NCBI GenBank assembly: GCA_937892115.1
Contig: CALAUI010000001.1
Location: 62,001-126,000 of the forward strand
Direction of reading: 5' to 3'
Length of the DNA stretch: 64,000 bases
DNA from: an uncultured Clostridia bacterium
GTDB lineage: Bacteria; Bacillota; Clostridia; Oscillospirales; Acutalibacteraceae
A program made the translations under genes and the position numbers. Of this stretch, positions 42,293-50,527 are shown one piece after another. The notes below the pieces were generated by a model. It saw only the letters and a program-made list of their open reading frames with translations, made no database searches and was not told the origin of the DNA. The first letter of the stretch is position 1. Each line of letters opens with the position of its first letter.

Positions 42293-43309
42293 TTGTTTTA
42301 CGAAGAGCCCGTATTTTTTGAAAAAAACAGAGTAAGGCGTGTTTACACCGGCGGTAAGCTTTTTGCTTCATTTTTCGGTGATGATTCCGAAGACGGTTTT
42401 TATCCCGAGGAATGGGTCGTGTCGTCTGTTCATGCTCTTAACGAAGGCAGTACGGATGAATATGAGGGAATATCTAAAATTCGGGGTACGGATATGTACT
42501 TAACCGAAGCTCTTGAGAAATATAAAAAAGAAATACTCGGAGATAAGGATGAAATAGGAATTCTGACAAAATTCCTCGACAGTGCAATCAGACTTCCCGT
42601 TCAGGCTCATCCGGATAAGGAATTTTCAAGGAAGTATTTTAATTCAACTCACGGAAAAGAAGAGAGTTGGCTTATCCTCGGAACAAGACCCGGAGCGAAG
42701 GTATATTACGGATTTAAGGACGGAGTTACACTTGAACAGTTCAGTGCTGCTGTGGATGCCTCGGAAAACGGCGGTGACGTATTTGAAGACATGCTTGAAT
42801 CAATTGAGGTTATTCCGGGAGATGTAATTTATATTCCGGCAAAATTTGTTCACGCTATCGGTGTCGGATGCCTTCTGCTTGAGGTTCAGGAGCCGACGGA
42901 TTTTACAATTCAGCCCGAGAGGTGGTGCGGAGAGTATAAACTTTCCGACAAGGAAATGTATCTCGGACTGACAAAAGAGCAGGCGCTTGAGTGCTTTGAT
43001 ATGACAAAGAAATACCCTGCACCTTTGCCTACAAAACTTATAAGTGAAACAGAGGGATGTTACTACGAATCGGCAATTGATTCGGAGATTACAACATCTT
43101 TTTCCGTTAACATTGCCTATGTATACGGCGGCATATTTAGGTTGACGAAGAGTGCCGGAATTTATGTTTGTGTTGACGGTAACGGTAAAATAGTCGGTGA
43201 GGATTACGAAAAAGAAATAAAACGTGGCGATTATTTCCTGCTTCCCGATTCGGCGGCGGGTAAATATTCTGTCACGGGTAAAATAATAATAGCTGAATGC
43301 TTTGCGTAA
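42293..43309 (+). CDS. manA: Class I mannose-6-phosphate isomerase-like protein
   Basis: A 338-residue cupin-fold protein. LPVQAHPDKEFSRKYF holds the Zn-ligand Gln/His of the type I isomerases (QVHPxD block), KEESWLILGTRPGAKVYYGF includes the next glutamate, and the later VIYIPAKFVHAIGVGCLLLEVQEPTDFT contains the final zinc histidine and the substrate arginine region. Usual bacterial ManA is about 315-390 residues, so the length is normal. It interconverts mannose-6-phosphate and fructose-6-phosphate, or a related phospho-sugar. Start is TTG with GAGGTGAT upstream. Tight spacing behind the FGGY kinase suggests they process the same carbohydrate. The gene symbol rests on family, not on proof of substrate. 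Confidence 0.85.
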   Translation: MFYEEPVFFEKNRVRRVYTGGKLFASFFGDDSEDGFYPEEWVVSSVHALNEGSTDEYEGISKIRGTDMYLTEALEKYKKEILGDKDEIGILTKFLDSAIRLPVQAHPDKEFSRKYFNSTHGKEESWLILGTRPGAKVYYGFKDGVTLEQFSAAVDASENGGDVFEDMLESIEVIPGDVIYIPAKFVHAIGVGCLLLEVQEPTDFTIQPERWCGEYKLSDKEMYLGLTKEQALECFDMTKKYPAPLPTKLISETEGCYYESAIDSEITTSFSVNIAYVYGGIFRLTKSAGIYVCVDGNGKIVGEDYEKEIKRGDYFLLPDSAAGKYSVTGKIIIAECFA

Positions 43310-43320
43310 GGAGAATTTGT

Positions 43321-43950
43321 ATGAAAAAAATAGTATCTGTTTTAATGGCTGTATGTCTTATTTTCGGTGTTGCCGTATTATTCGGCTCATGCGGTGAAAA
43401 TTCCGAAGCAAAAAATTACGATACGGCACATCACAAGATCAAATTCACTATGAAGTCAAACGAGCAGTTTGATGGCGGTACGTTCATTGTTGAAACCTAT
43501 CCCGAATTTGCTCCCGAAACCTGCGATAATTTTGTAAAGCTTGTTGAAAGCGGCTTTTATGACGGCCTGACCTTCCATAGAATTATACCTGATTTTATGG
43601 CTCAAGGCGGAGACCCCGAAGGAACCGGTAACGGCGGTTCTCCCGATAGAATTCACGGTGAGTTCGCTGCCAACGGATTTGCTAAGAATACTCTTAAGCA
43701 TGAAAGAGGCGTGATTTCCATGGCAAGAGCTAACGACATGGATTCCGCTTCATCACAGTTTTTTATTTGCTATTCCGATTCCGCTCCCGTAAAAGCTCTT
43801 GACGGAAGCTACGCTGCTTTCGGTAAGGTAATCGAAGGAATGGAAACCGTTGACGGCTTCCTTAACGTTGACAGAGTTATGGGTGGCGACGGTGCGTTTT
43901 CATCGCCAAAGTATCAGGTTGTAATTGAAAAAGCCGAGGTAATAGAATGA
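43321..43950 (+). CDS. Lipoprotein cyclophilin-type peptidyl-prolyl isomerase
   Basis: A 209-residue cyclophilin with a lipoprotein signal (MKKIVSVLMAVCLIFGVAVLF, lipobox GSC), thus anchored outside the membrane to help fold exported proteins. FHRIIPDFMAQGGDPEGTG is the active-site block with the catalytic Arg; MARANDMDSASSQFFI and AFGKVIEGM follow. It is distinct from the cytoplasmic cyclophilin at 3.3 kb by signal and by missing N-terminal extension. SD AAGGAG precedes the ATG at 43321; an upstream in-frame ATG overlaps manA. The downstream SecB-like gene overlaps its stop by ATGA, so they are coupled. Confidence 0.9.
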   Translation: MKKIVSVLMAVCLIFGVAVLFGSCGENSEAKNYDTAHHKIKFTMKSNEQFDGGTFIVETYPEFAPETCDNFVKLVESGFYDGLTFHRIIPDFMAQGGDPEGTGNGGSPDRIHGEFAANGFAKNTLKHERGVISMARANDMDSASSQFFICYSDSAPVKALDGSYAAFGKVIEGMETVDGFLNVDRVMGGDGAFSSPKYQVVIEKAEVIE

Positions 43951-44336
43951 TTGCCGTAAAGCTTAAAGGTTATAAGGTCAGTGAGTTATCTTTTATAAAT
44001 AAGCTTGAAAAGAATACACAGATTAAATTCGGCAACAAGTATTCATATAATGTCAGATATTCCGACAGTAACATTTGCTTCGGTGAACTGACAGCCGAAA
44101 TGTTTGCTGATGAGTTTCCCGAAAAATTCGGTATTAAGCTTGTTATCAACGGCTTTTTTGAATACGATAAGTCGCTTAAAAAAGAGGAAGTACACGTTCA
44201 ATCGTTTAAGGCATTGTTTCCTTATGCCAAGAGCGTCGTGTCTACCGTATCCGTCAATGCGGGTGTTCCTCCGATGTTTCTTCCTGAATTTGATATTGAA
44301 TCACAGAGCATATATAAGTTTGAAAAAAACATTTGA
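43947..44336 (+). CDS. SecB-like protein
   Basis: A 129-residue cytoplasmic protein. The C-terminal part, LFPYAKSVVSTVSVNAGVPPMFLPEFDIES (quoted here in pieces: LFPYAKSVVST, then GVPPMFLPEFDI), has the SecB-like pattern 'L.PYAR..v..l....G.PP..LP..n'. The N-terminal half contains antiparallel-strand-like stretches (YSYNVRYSDSNICFGELTAE, FGIKLVINGFFEYD), as in the SecB fold. Classical SecB is proteobacterial; SecB-like proteins in Gram-positives often belong to toxin-antitoxin-chaperone modules or have unknown roles. No HigBA-type toxin-antitoxin genes flank it. It overlaps the exported cyclophilin gene by ATGA. Fold assignment is by eye and moderate. Confidence 0.6.
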   Translation: MIAVKLKGYKVSELSFINKLEKNTQIKFGNKYSYNVRYSDSNICFGELTAEMFADEFPEKFGIKLVINGFFEYDKSLKKEEVHVQSFKALFPYAKSVVSTVSVNAGVPPMFLPEFDIESQSIYKFEKNI

Positions 44337-44350
44337 AGAGAGGTAAAACT

Positions 44351-45784
44351 ATGGATCCACTTGATATCGTAATGAAAGGCATTATTAAAATTACAACAAG
44401 TTACGGCAAAAAAATCAAAAAGCAGGGGCCTGCTCCCGAAATAAAAAAAGCGGAACCCGTTGTAATAAAAGGGGATAAATACAGAGTTGGTTTTTCAACC
44501 GATGAAATTATGCCGGATATGAATTCGGGCAAAACCTACTATATCGCAGGCCACGGTTCCGGACATGTTATGGACGGTATTATTTCTCCCGTCACCGTTT
44601 CTGCAGTCTGGATTGATTGCGGAAATAATGAAGGTATTGTCTGGCTCGGAGCAGATGTTGTCGGCCTTACAAGAATTGAAATCAATAAAATCCGCGATAT
44701 GATTATGTCTTCGTCCGTTATTAAGGGTTGTAAGGATATCAATTACAGTGTTACCCACAGCCACAGCGGTATTGATACTCTCGGTTATTGGGGCAAGCCC
44801 TTCCTCAGCATTCCCGCTGACGGTAAGGATCCCGCATACATGGATATGCTTATGAAAAAGTCACTTAAAGTTGCCGAAGAAGCTTATCTTAACAGAAAGA
44901 GCGGCAAGCTTTACAGCGGCAGGATAGAAATCAAGGACGGACTTTTCAGTAAAAGAGGATTCAACGATAAGCACGAATTTCTTACAAGACTTCGCTTTGC
45001 TCCCGAAGATGGCTCAGCTGAAACTTGGATTATGAATTTCGGCGGTCATCCCAATTCACTTGGCGGAAGCAACAGAAAACTCAGCGGCGAATATCCGTAT
45101 TTTATGCGCGAACAGATTAAAACGGAAAACGGTGCAAACGTACTTTTCGGTATTGGCGCAATCGGTGCCATGGATGCTGCTCAGCTTGACGACGATCCTC
45201 TTGAGTGCGTAAAAAAGCAGGGTAAGATGATTGCCGATGCGGCTCTTAAAATGGATGCAGCAGATGACAGAGAGCTTACTCCCGAAATCAAGTTTATTTG
45301 CCAGCCATTCTATTATCCTGTTGATAACTACGTTCTTACTTTGCTTGCAATGAAGCATACTATGAGCTTTAAGGCATATCCTCATGATACAAGTCTTACG
45401 GGTATCGCAATGGAAACTGAACTCACATATATGACAATCGGTAATCAGAAGATTGTTATTGTACCCGGTGAAAGCTTTGTATCTACTGTTTACGGCTCAT
45501 ATAATACTCTGGAACAGTCATCCGTTGATAAGGGACCCGAAATCAATCCCAGGCCTCTTTGTGAAATCTGCAACGACAGTGAAATGATTCTCTTCGGTAA
45601 CTCAAACGATATGACCGGCTATGTTGTTCCTCCCAATGATTTTCTTCTTAATCCAACTCAGCCTTTCCTTAACGGTACAAAGGATAAGAACGGTATGAAT
45701 CATTATCACGAAACAAATTCAATGGGCTATGATAGTGCAAAGACTATCGCTGATTGTTTCACTGACGTTGTCAGCAGATTTTAA
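44351..45784 (+). CDS. Neutral/alkaline ceramidase-like protein (N-terminal domain family)
   Basis: A 477-residue protein related to the N-terminal catalytic domain of neutral/alkaline non-lysosomal ceramidases. YRVGFSTDEIMPD opens the fold, YYIAGHGSG follows, and VTHSHSGIDTLGYWG contains the zinc histidines (H-S-H-S-G) of the family; FGGHPNSLG and IVIVPGESFVSTV are later conserved blocks. Ceramidases hydrolyse the amide of ceramide, but bacterial relatives of unknown substrate are common in gut Firmicutes. The N-terminus (MDPLDIVMKGIIKITTSYGKKIKK) is not a signal peptide, so it is probably intracellular. ATG at 44351 is preceded by GAGAGGT. It follows the SecB-like gene by 14 bases and ends with a terminator. 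Confidence 0.78.
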   Translation: MDPLDIVMKGIIKITTSYGKKIKKQGPAPEIKKAEPVVIKGDKYRVGFSTDEIMPDMNSGKTYYIAGHGSGHVMDGIISPVTVSAVWIDCGNNEGIVWLGADVVGLTRIEINKIRDMIMSSSVIKGCKDINYSVTHSHSGIDTLGYWGKPFLSIPADGKDPAYMDMLMKKSLKVAEEAYLNRKSGKLYSGRIEIKDGLFSKRGFNDKHEFLTRLRFAPEDGSAETWIMNFGGHPNSLGGSNRKLSGEYPYFMREQIKTENGANVLFGIGAIGAMDAAQLDDDPLECVKKQGKMIADAALKMDAADDRELTPEIKFICQPFYYPVDNYVLTLLAMKHTMSFKAYPHDTSLTGIAMETELTYMTIGNQKIVIVPGESFVSTVYGSYNTLEQSSVDKGPEINPRPLCEICNDSEMILFGNSNDMTGYVVPPNDFLLNPTQPFLNGTKDKNGMNHYHETNSMGYDSAKTIADCFTDVVSRF

Positions 45785-45800
45785 TACTAAACAAATTAAT

Positions 45801-45827
45801 GAGCAGGAGTCAGTTTGACTCCTGCTC
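45801..45827. terminator. Hairpin between convergent genes
   Basis: Stem GAGCAGGAGTCA / TGACTCCTGCTC with a 3-base loop. T-tracts are short on both sides, so efficiency is uncertain. Confidence 0.6.
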
Positions 45828-45832
45828 TGTCG

Positions 45833-48457
45833 TTATATCTGGTCTTTGATATATTTTTGAGGATTGAATAATCTGACAAAGAACGAAATAATGATATCAA
45901 AAATATTGTTTTTGATTGTTACGCTTTCTGTTTCGGATTCAGCTGATTCGGAACTGTCATTTTTAACCATTGCTTGAACTGTAAATGAATTTTTTGCTTT
46001 GTATACAGTACAGTCTTTTCCTGTTCCGATTATATTCCCTTTTCCGTCGACCCATATTATATCCGATTCATTGTATCCTGCAAAATCAGCATGAAATGTA
46101 ATTGTGGTTTTATACTTTTCAGTTCTGTTCTGATAGGATCTGATTCTGATATATGGCTTTATTTCATAAATTGCCGTAAATGTCAGATTTTTTGCGGGCA
46201 TGGTATCGGGGATGCTGTTGTCCCATTCTTTGAATAAATGGTCTTTTTTATCACCCGGCTTAGGCGTTATTATTTTATCTCCGAATTTAATTTCAAAAGC
46301 AGTGGTTGTCCCTTCGGATATAAAAGTAACTGTGTAAGTATTCACGGAATAGCTTCCGGTTACGGTTACGTCCTTGTCGGGCATTATGAAATCTTCTGTT
46401 GACCAACCCGAAAAGGTATGTCCTTCTTTTTCTTCTGCCACGGGATTTATAACTTTACTGCCGTAATCATAGCTATCGTATTTAACTGTTTCGCCGTCAA
46501 TTATCCAACTTACATTATGCTTGTTTACTTCCCATTTTGCTTTGCAGATTATATCGGTGTACGGCATACTTTCGGGTATTTCAGGTTCCCATCCTATAAA
46601 TGTGTAACCTTCTTTTTGAGGGTTATCGGGACGTGTAATGCTATCTCCGTAGTCGGCAACAATGTTGTTTATATTGTTTCCGCCGTCCGTGTCAAAAGTG
46701 ATACTGTGACTTTCCGGGGTCCAGACAACGTTGTATGAGGTCATTGTGCCGTCAAAATAATTATCTGTTTTATCCCACTTGCCTGCTTTACCTTTTACAG
46801 TCGGAATCTGCGGGTAGCTTAATTTCTGACCGTATTTGTATTCTTCATAAATTGTTGAATATCCTTCGCCGATATTAAAAGAAACTACGCCGGTCTTTCT
46901 TGTGTAGTAAAGCTTTAAAGTTGTACTTCCGTCGGGATTAACCGTTCCGCTTGCGTTGCTTAAAGATTCGTTATAATCAAAATCTTCAAGAATCTCCGGC
47001 GAGACTGAAACATTACTGTTGGTCTTTCCCGTTCTGTTAAATGTTTCTTTATCAAATATTCTGTTTTCTTCTGTTGAATCTGTGACGGGTTGTTCTTTAT
47101 AAATCTCAATTGTGTAGGGTGTGTCTTCCGATTCAATCCAGGCAGCAGTCACTTCTACATCCTTATCGGGCATATAATCGGGTATATCGGTGTCCCATCC
47201 GTTAAAGTCATATCCCTGACAAGTCGGTATCTCAATATATTCGCTCAGATTTGTGCCGTAATCAACGGTAAACTGCTTTGTTTCGTTTCCGTCGCTGAAT
47301 TTTCCGATATCGGAATTAAGAATCAAATTGTGGCTGTGTGCTTTCCATTTTGCATTAACGGTAATGTCGTGGTCCGGCATCGTTTCGGGCAGTGAAAAAT
47401 CCCATCCGTCAAAATCATATCCCGTTTTTTTGTAATCATACTGTGATATACTGTCCCCGGGAGCGAGATAAACCGTATTTATTTCAATTCCGTCGCTGAA
47501 ATAGTGAATTGCATTTTTGTTTGCTGCTTTGGATAGGTCAAGGTGCATACAAACTCTGTAACCAAGAGCTCTGTAATAGTCGTTGCTGTTATTTCTGAAA
47601 AATTTACCGAAAGGACCGATAATATAAAGACCGCTTGTGCAGTCGTCACCGAGCATATACAGATTGTAATATATACCGTTTGATTTATACCATGATGAGC
47701 CGTTGATATATGAGTAATCGGTTGTGGGTGTACATCTTACGTTATCGTTATAGGTTATATCGGAGTCGTAGATATAAGAGGTCATTATTGATGAATCGGC
47801 AAGGAAAAGCTTATCTTTTCTCTCGTCGTCAACTGATATGAAATCTTCTTCTTTTCCGAATGCTGTATCGCGAAAAATTGTATTGACGTAGGATCTTATA
47901 TCACTGTCGTAATATAGTCTTTCTGTTGATTCTGTTGTGATATAACTGTTGAAATACGGCTGAGCGTCAAGTACGTTGCTGCTGATAACAAGTCCCGCAT
48001 CAGGGTCCAAAATCTGCCATTTAATCGGCTCGTATCTGAACCAATAAGTAATGCCGGTTTCAACATATAAGGAGTATTGTAACTGTGGGTTTGTATTTAC
48101 GGTGTTTTCCGATTCATATATTCTGTACGGTCTGTACTTATATATTCTGACTCCTCGGTATTTTTCTCCGTTGTATATTATGTCGGTGTATTTCATCTGA
48201 TCGGTTTTGTGCTCGGAACCGGGATTTCCGTCTCCTTCTTTATATCCGTATGATATAAAATTACCGTCTGTGACGCTTTCGTTGAGAATGTCAATTAAAT
48301 CGGGATCAGTTACCTTTGATTGAGGATAACTGCCGAACGTTATTGTATCTCCTTGTTTATAACTGTTTTCTGCATATACGCTTACCGCTGCATAAGCTGT
48401 CGATATAAGTATCACTGCCGACAGTATTAAGGCGATTGTCCTATTTAAGGTTTTCAT
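45833..48457 (-). CDS. Large secreted protein with DUF6273-like head and InlB-type (Listeria-Bacteroides) repeats
   Basis: An 874-residue exported protein. Signal peptide: MKTLNRTIALILSAVILISTAYAAVSVYA. The head (about 30-340) begins GDTITFGSYPQSKV and contains WRYEPIKWQIL-like and ALGYRVCMHLDL segments, typical of DUF6273 'formylglycine-like' domains of gut Firmicutes. It is followed by at least five InlB B-repeats with the pattern GWxxxIPxxMPxxDxxxxAxW (e.g. GWDTDIPDYMPDKDVEVTAAW). The tail has an Ig-like segment and ends in a hydrophobic helix (FDIIISFFVRLF) without an LPxTG sorting signal. A role in surface adhesion or polysaccharide contact is inferred. ATG at 48457 is preceded by GGAGG; a longer frame upstream is rejected. 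Confidence 0.8.
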   Translation of the reverse strand: MKTLNRTIALILSAVILISTAYAAVSVYAENSYKQGDTITFGSYPQSKVTDPDLIDILNESVTDGNFISYGYKEGDGNPGSEHKTDQMKYTDIIYNGEKYRGVRIYKYRPYRIYESENTVNTNPQLQYSLYVETGITYWFRYEPIKWQILDPDAGLVISSNVLDAQPYFNSYITTESTERLYYDSDIRSYVNTIFRDTAFGKEEDFISVDDERKDKLFLADSSIMTSYIYDSDITYNDNVRCTPTTDYSYINGSSWYKSNGIYYNLYMLGDDCTSGLYIIGPFGKFFRNNSNDYYRALGYRVCMHLDLSKAANKNAIHYFSDGIEINTVYLAPGDSISQYDYKKTGYDFDGWDFSLPETMPDHDITVNAKWKAHSHNLILNSDIGKFSDGNETKQFTVDYGTNLSEYIEIPTCQGYDFNGWDTDIPDYMPDKDVEVTAAWIESEDTPYTIEIYKEQPVTDSTEENRIFDKETFNRTGKTNSNVSVSPEILEDFDYNESLSNASGTVNPDGSTTLKLYYTRKTGVVSFNIGEGYSTIYEEYKYGQKLSYPQIPTVKGKAGKWDKTDNYFDGTMTSYNVVWTPESHSITFDTDGGNNINNIVADYGDSITRPDNPQKEGYTFIGWEPEIPESMPYTDIICKAKWEVNKHNVSWIIDGETVKYDSYDYGSKVINPVAEEKEGHTFSGWSTEDFIMPDKDVTVTGSYSVNTYTVTFISEGTTTAFEIKFGDKIITPKPGDKKDHLFKEWDNSIPDTMPAKNLTFTAIYEIKPYIRIRSYQNRTEKYKTTITFHADFAGYNESDIIWVDGKGNIIGTGKDCTVYKAKNSFTVQAMVKNDSSESAESETESVTIKNNIFDIIISFFVRLFNPQKYIKDQI

Positions 48458-48485
48458 CTCTGTACCTCCGGATTGATATACACAA

Positions 48486-48514
48486 ATAATAGCATCATCG
48501 AAGTTTACCGTCAA
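48486..48514 (-). promoter_or_regulatory. Promoter of the InlB-repeat protein gene
   Basis: Minus strand TTGACG (48509-48514), 17-bp spacer, TATTAT (48486-48491), 29 bp upstream of the ATG at 48457. Confidence 0.68.
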
Positions 48515-48521
48515 CTTAAAA

Positions 48522-48550
48522 TTGACAAATATGTTTTATAGTGATATATT
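48522..48550 (+). promoter_or_regulatory. Promoter of the rnj-to-ftsH gene string
   Basis: Perfect TTGACA (48522-48527), 17-bp spacer, TATATT (48545-48550) with TGA in front (extended -10). The leader before the rnj start is about 75 nt. Confidence 0.75.
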
Positions 48551-48634
48551 AAGTAAATATAATAATGGGAGATTTTCATTTTTTACCAATAATAGTGTTG
48601 CTGTAAACCTACGAATAAATAATCAGGAGAAAAT

Positions 48635-50527
48635 ATGCAGAAGAAAATAAATAAATCCAAAGAAAATAAAATAGAAGAACAGACAGTTCAGAAAAAGGTT
48701 GAGAATAAAAAGTCAAGAAAAACCAACGGAAAGAATAAAAACTCGTCTGTTAGAACCGAAAAGTCTGTACAGAACAGAGCCGTACAAAATAAATCGGTTC
48801 AAAACAAAAAAGAAAAAACTCAGAAAAAATATTCCAAACCGCGCAACGGTTCTCAGAAGAAAAAAAGAAATGAAAAGGCAATTAAAATTGTATTCCTCGG
48901 CGGTATAAACGAAGTCGGTAAGAATATGACACTCTACGAGTATGATGGGGATATGATTCTCGTAGACTGCGGTCTTTCGTTCCCGGAGCCGGATATGCCC
49001 GGCGTAGACCTTGTTATACCCGATTTCAGCTTTGTTGAAAAAAATGCTGATAAAATCAAGGGTATCGTTATCACACACGGTCATGAGGACCATATCGGAG
49101 GATTGGCTTATTTGCTTAAAACCTGCAATATGCCGATATACGCAACAAGACTTACTATCGGACTTATTCAGATGAAGCTGAAGGAGCACGGCCTTACTAA
49201 TTGCAGTCTTAATACCATTGAGCCCGGTGACGTCTTTACTCTCGGTAAGTTTACGGTCGAGGCAATCCACGTAAATCATTCAATTCCCGATGCAATTGCG
49301 CTTGCCGTAAAATGTGAAACCGGTACCGTTATTCAGACCGGCGACTTTAAGATAGATTCTACCCCCATTGACGGCGGAATGATTGACCTTGCCAGATTTT
49401 CACAGCTTGGTGATGAGGGCGTACTTGCTCTTCTTTCGGATTCTACCAATGCGGAACGTCCCGGATTCACCGAAAGTGAACGCAAGGTAGGGGACAGCTT
49501 TGAAGTGCTGTTCAGAAAAGCCGGTAAAAACAGAATCATTGTTGCTACCTTTGCTTCAAATATTCACAGAGTTCAGCAGATAATTAACGTAGCACATTCT
49601 CTTGGCAGAAAGGTCGCTATGATTGGCAGATCTCTGGAAAATGTTGTTAACGTTTCCGCTTCTCTCGGATATCTGAATATTCCCGAAAACGTGCTCATAA
49701 ATGCAGATCTCATCAAAGACTATCAGCCGGAGCAGCTTGTTATTGTTACTACCGGCAGTCAGGGTGAGCCAATGTCTGCTCTTACGAGAATGGCTTTTTC
49801 CGACCACAGAAAGGTTGAAATCAGACCGAACGATTACGTTATCATTTCCGCAACTCCCATTCCCGGAAACGAAAAAACCGTAGGGAACGTCGTAAATGAA
49901 CTGATGAAACTCGGTGCAACCGTTATTTATGAAAAAATGTATGACGTTCACGTTTCAGGTCATGCTTGTCAGGAAGAGCTTAAACTTATGATGGGACTTG
50001 TAAAGCCCAAGTATTTTATTCCCGTTCACGGCGAGCAGAAACACCTGAGAAAACATGCCGGGCTTGCAGAAGCTATGGGTATTGATAAAGACAATATTTT
50101 CATAGCCGATAACGGCTATGTTGCTGAAATTACTGACAGAGCTATCAAGTCCGGTATCCCCGTTACGGCAGGTAAGGTATTTGTTGACGGCTCCGGTGTA
50201 GGCGATGTCGGTTCCGTAGTTCTCAAAGACAGAAAACATCTCGGCGAAGACGGAATAATAGTAGTTACCGCATCACTTGATTATGAAACGATGCAGCTTC
50301 TTTCGGGCCCTGAGGTCGTATCACGCGGCTTCGTTTATGTAAAGGAATCCGAAGAACTGATTGAAAATGCCCGTAAGGTTGCCGAAAAAGCTCTTGAAAA
50401 CTGTTACTACGGCAATGTTACGGATATCGGGGCAATCAAAGGTAAGGTAAGAGATGCCGTTTCTAAATTTGTTTATGAACAGACCAAAAGAAGTCCTATG
50501 GTGCTACCCATTATTATGGAGGTGTAA
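48635..50527 (+). CDS. rnj: Ribonuclease J with basic N-terminal extension
   Basis: A 630-residue beta-CASP metallo-beta-lactamase RNase J. The catalytic domain begins at about residue 83 (KIVFLGGINEVGKNM), and HGHEDHIGG binds the two zinc ions; the beta-CASP motifs and C-terminal domain (ATPIPGNEK, HVSGHAC, PVHGEQKH) are complete. The first about 80 residues form a lysine/asparagine/glutamine-rich, probably disordered tail with imperfect VQNK repeats, absent from B. subtilis RNase J1/J2. It may bind RNA or partners. The enzyme is a 5'-3' exonuclease and endonuclease in mRNA decay and rRNA maturation. AGGAG precedes the ATG. The first gene after a strong promoter; gdpP starts directly at the next base. 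Confidence 0.96.
   Translation: MQKKINKSKENKIEEQTVQKKVENKKSRKTNGKNKNSSVRTEKSVQNRAVQNKSVQNKKEKTQKKYSKPRNGSQKKKRNEKAIKIVFLGGINEVGKNMTLYEYDGDMILVDCGLSFPEPDMPGVDLVIPDFSFVEKNADKIKGIVITHGHEDHIGGLAYLLKTCNMPIYATRLTIGLIQMKLKEHGLTNCSLNTIEPGDVFTLGKFTVEAIHVNHSIPDAIALAVKCETGTVIQTGDFKIDSTPIDGGMIDLARFSQLGDEGVLALLSDSTNAERPGFTESERKVGDSFEVLFRKAGKNRIIVATFASNIHRVQQIINVAHSLGRKVAMIGRSLENVVNVSASLGYLNIPENVLINADLIKDYQPEQLVIVTTGSQGEPMSALTRMAFSDHRKVEIRPNDYVIISATPIPGNEKTVGNVVNELMKLGATVIYEKMYDVHVSGHACQEELKLMMGLVKPKYFIPVHGEQKHLRKHAGLAEAMGIDKDNIFIADNGYVAEITDRAIKSGIPVTAGKVFVDGSGVGDVGSVVLKDRKHLGEDGIIVVTASLDYETMQLLSGPEVVSRGFVYVKESEELIENARKVAEKALENCYYGNVTDIGAIKGKVRDAVSKFVYEQTKRSPMVLPIIMEV

Noticed and set aside
43947..44336. 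Toxin-antitoxin-chaperone module around the SecB-like gene
   Set aside because: No toxin- or antitoxin-like small genes on either side.
45833..48457. LPxTG sortase substrate
   Set aside because: No LPxTG-like motif with membrane span and basic tail; only a short hydrophobic C-terminal helix.
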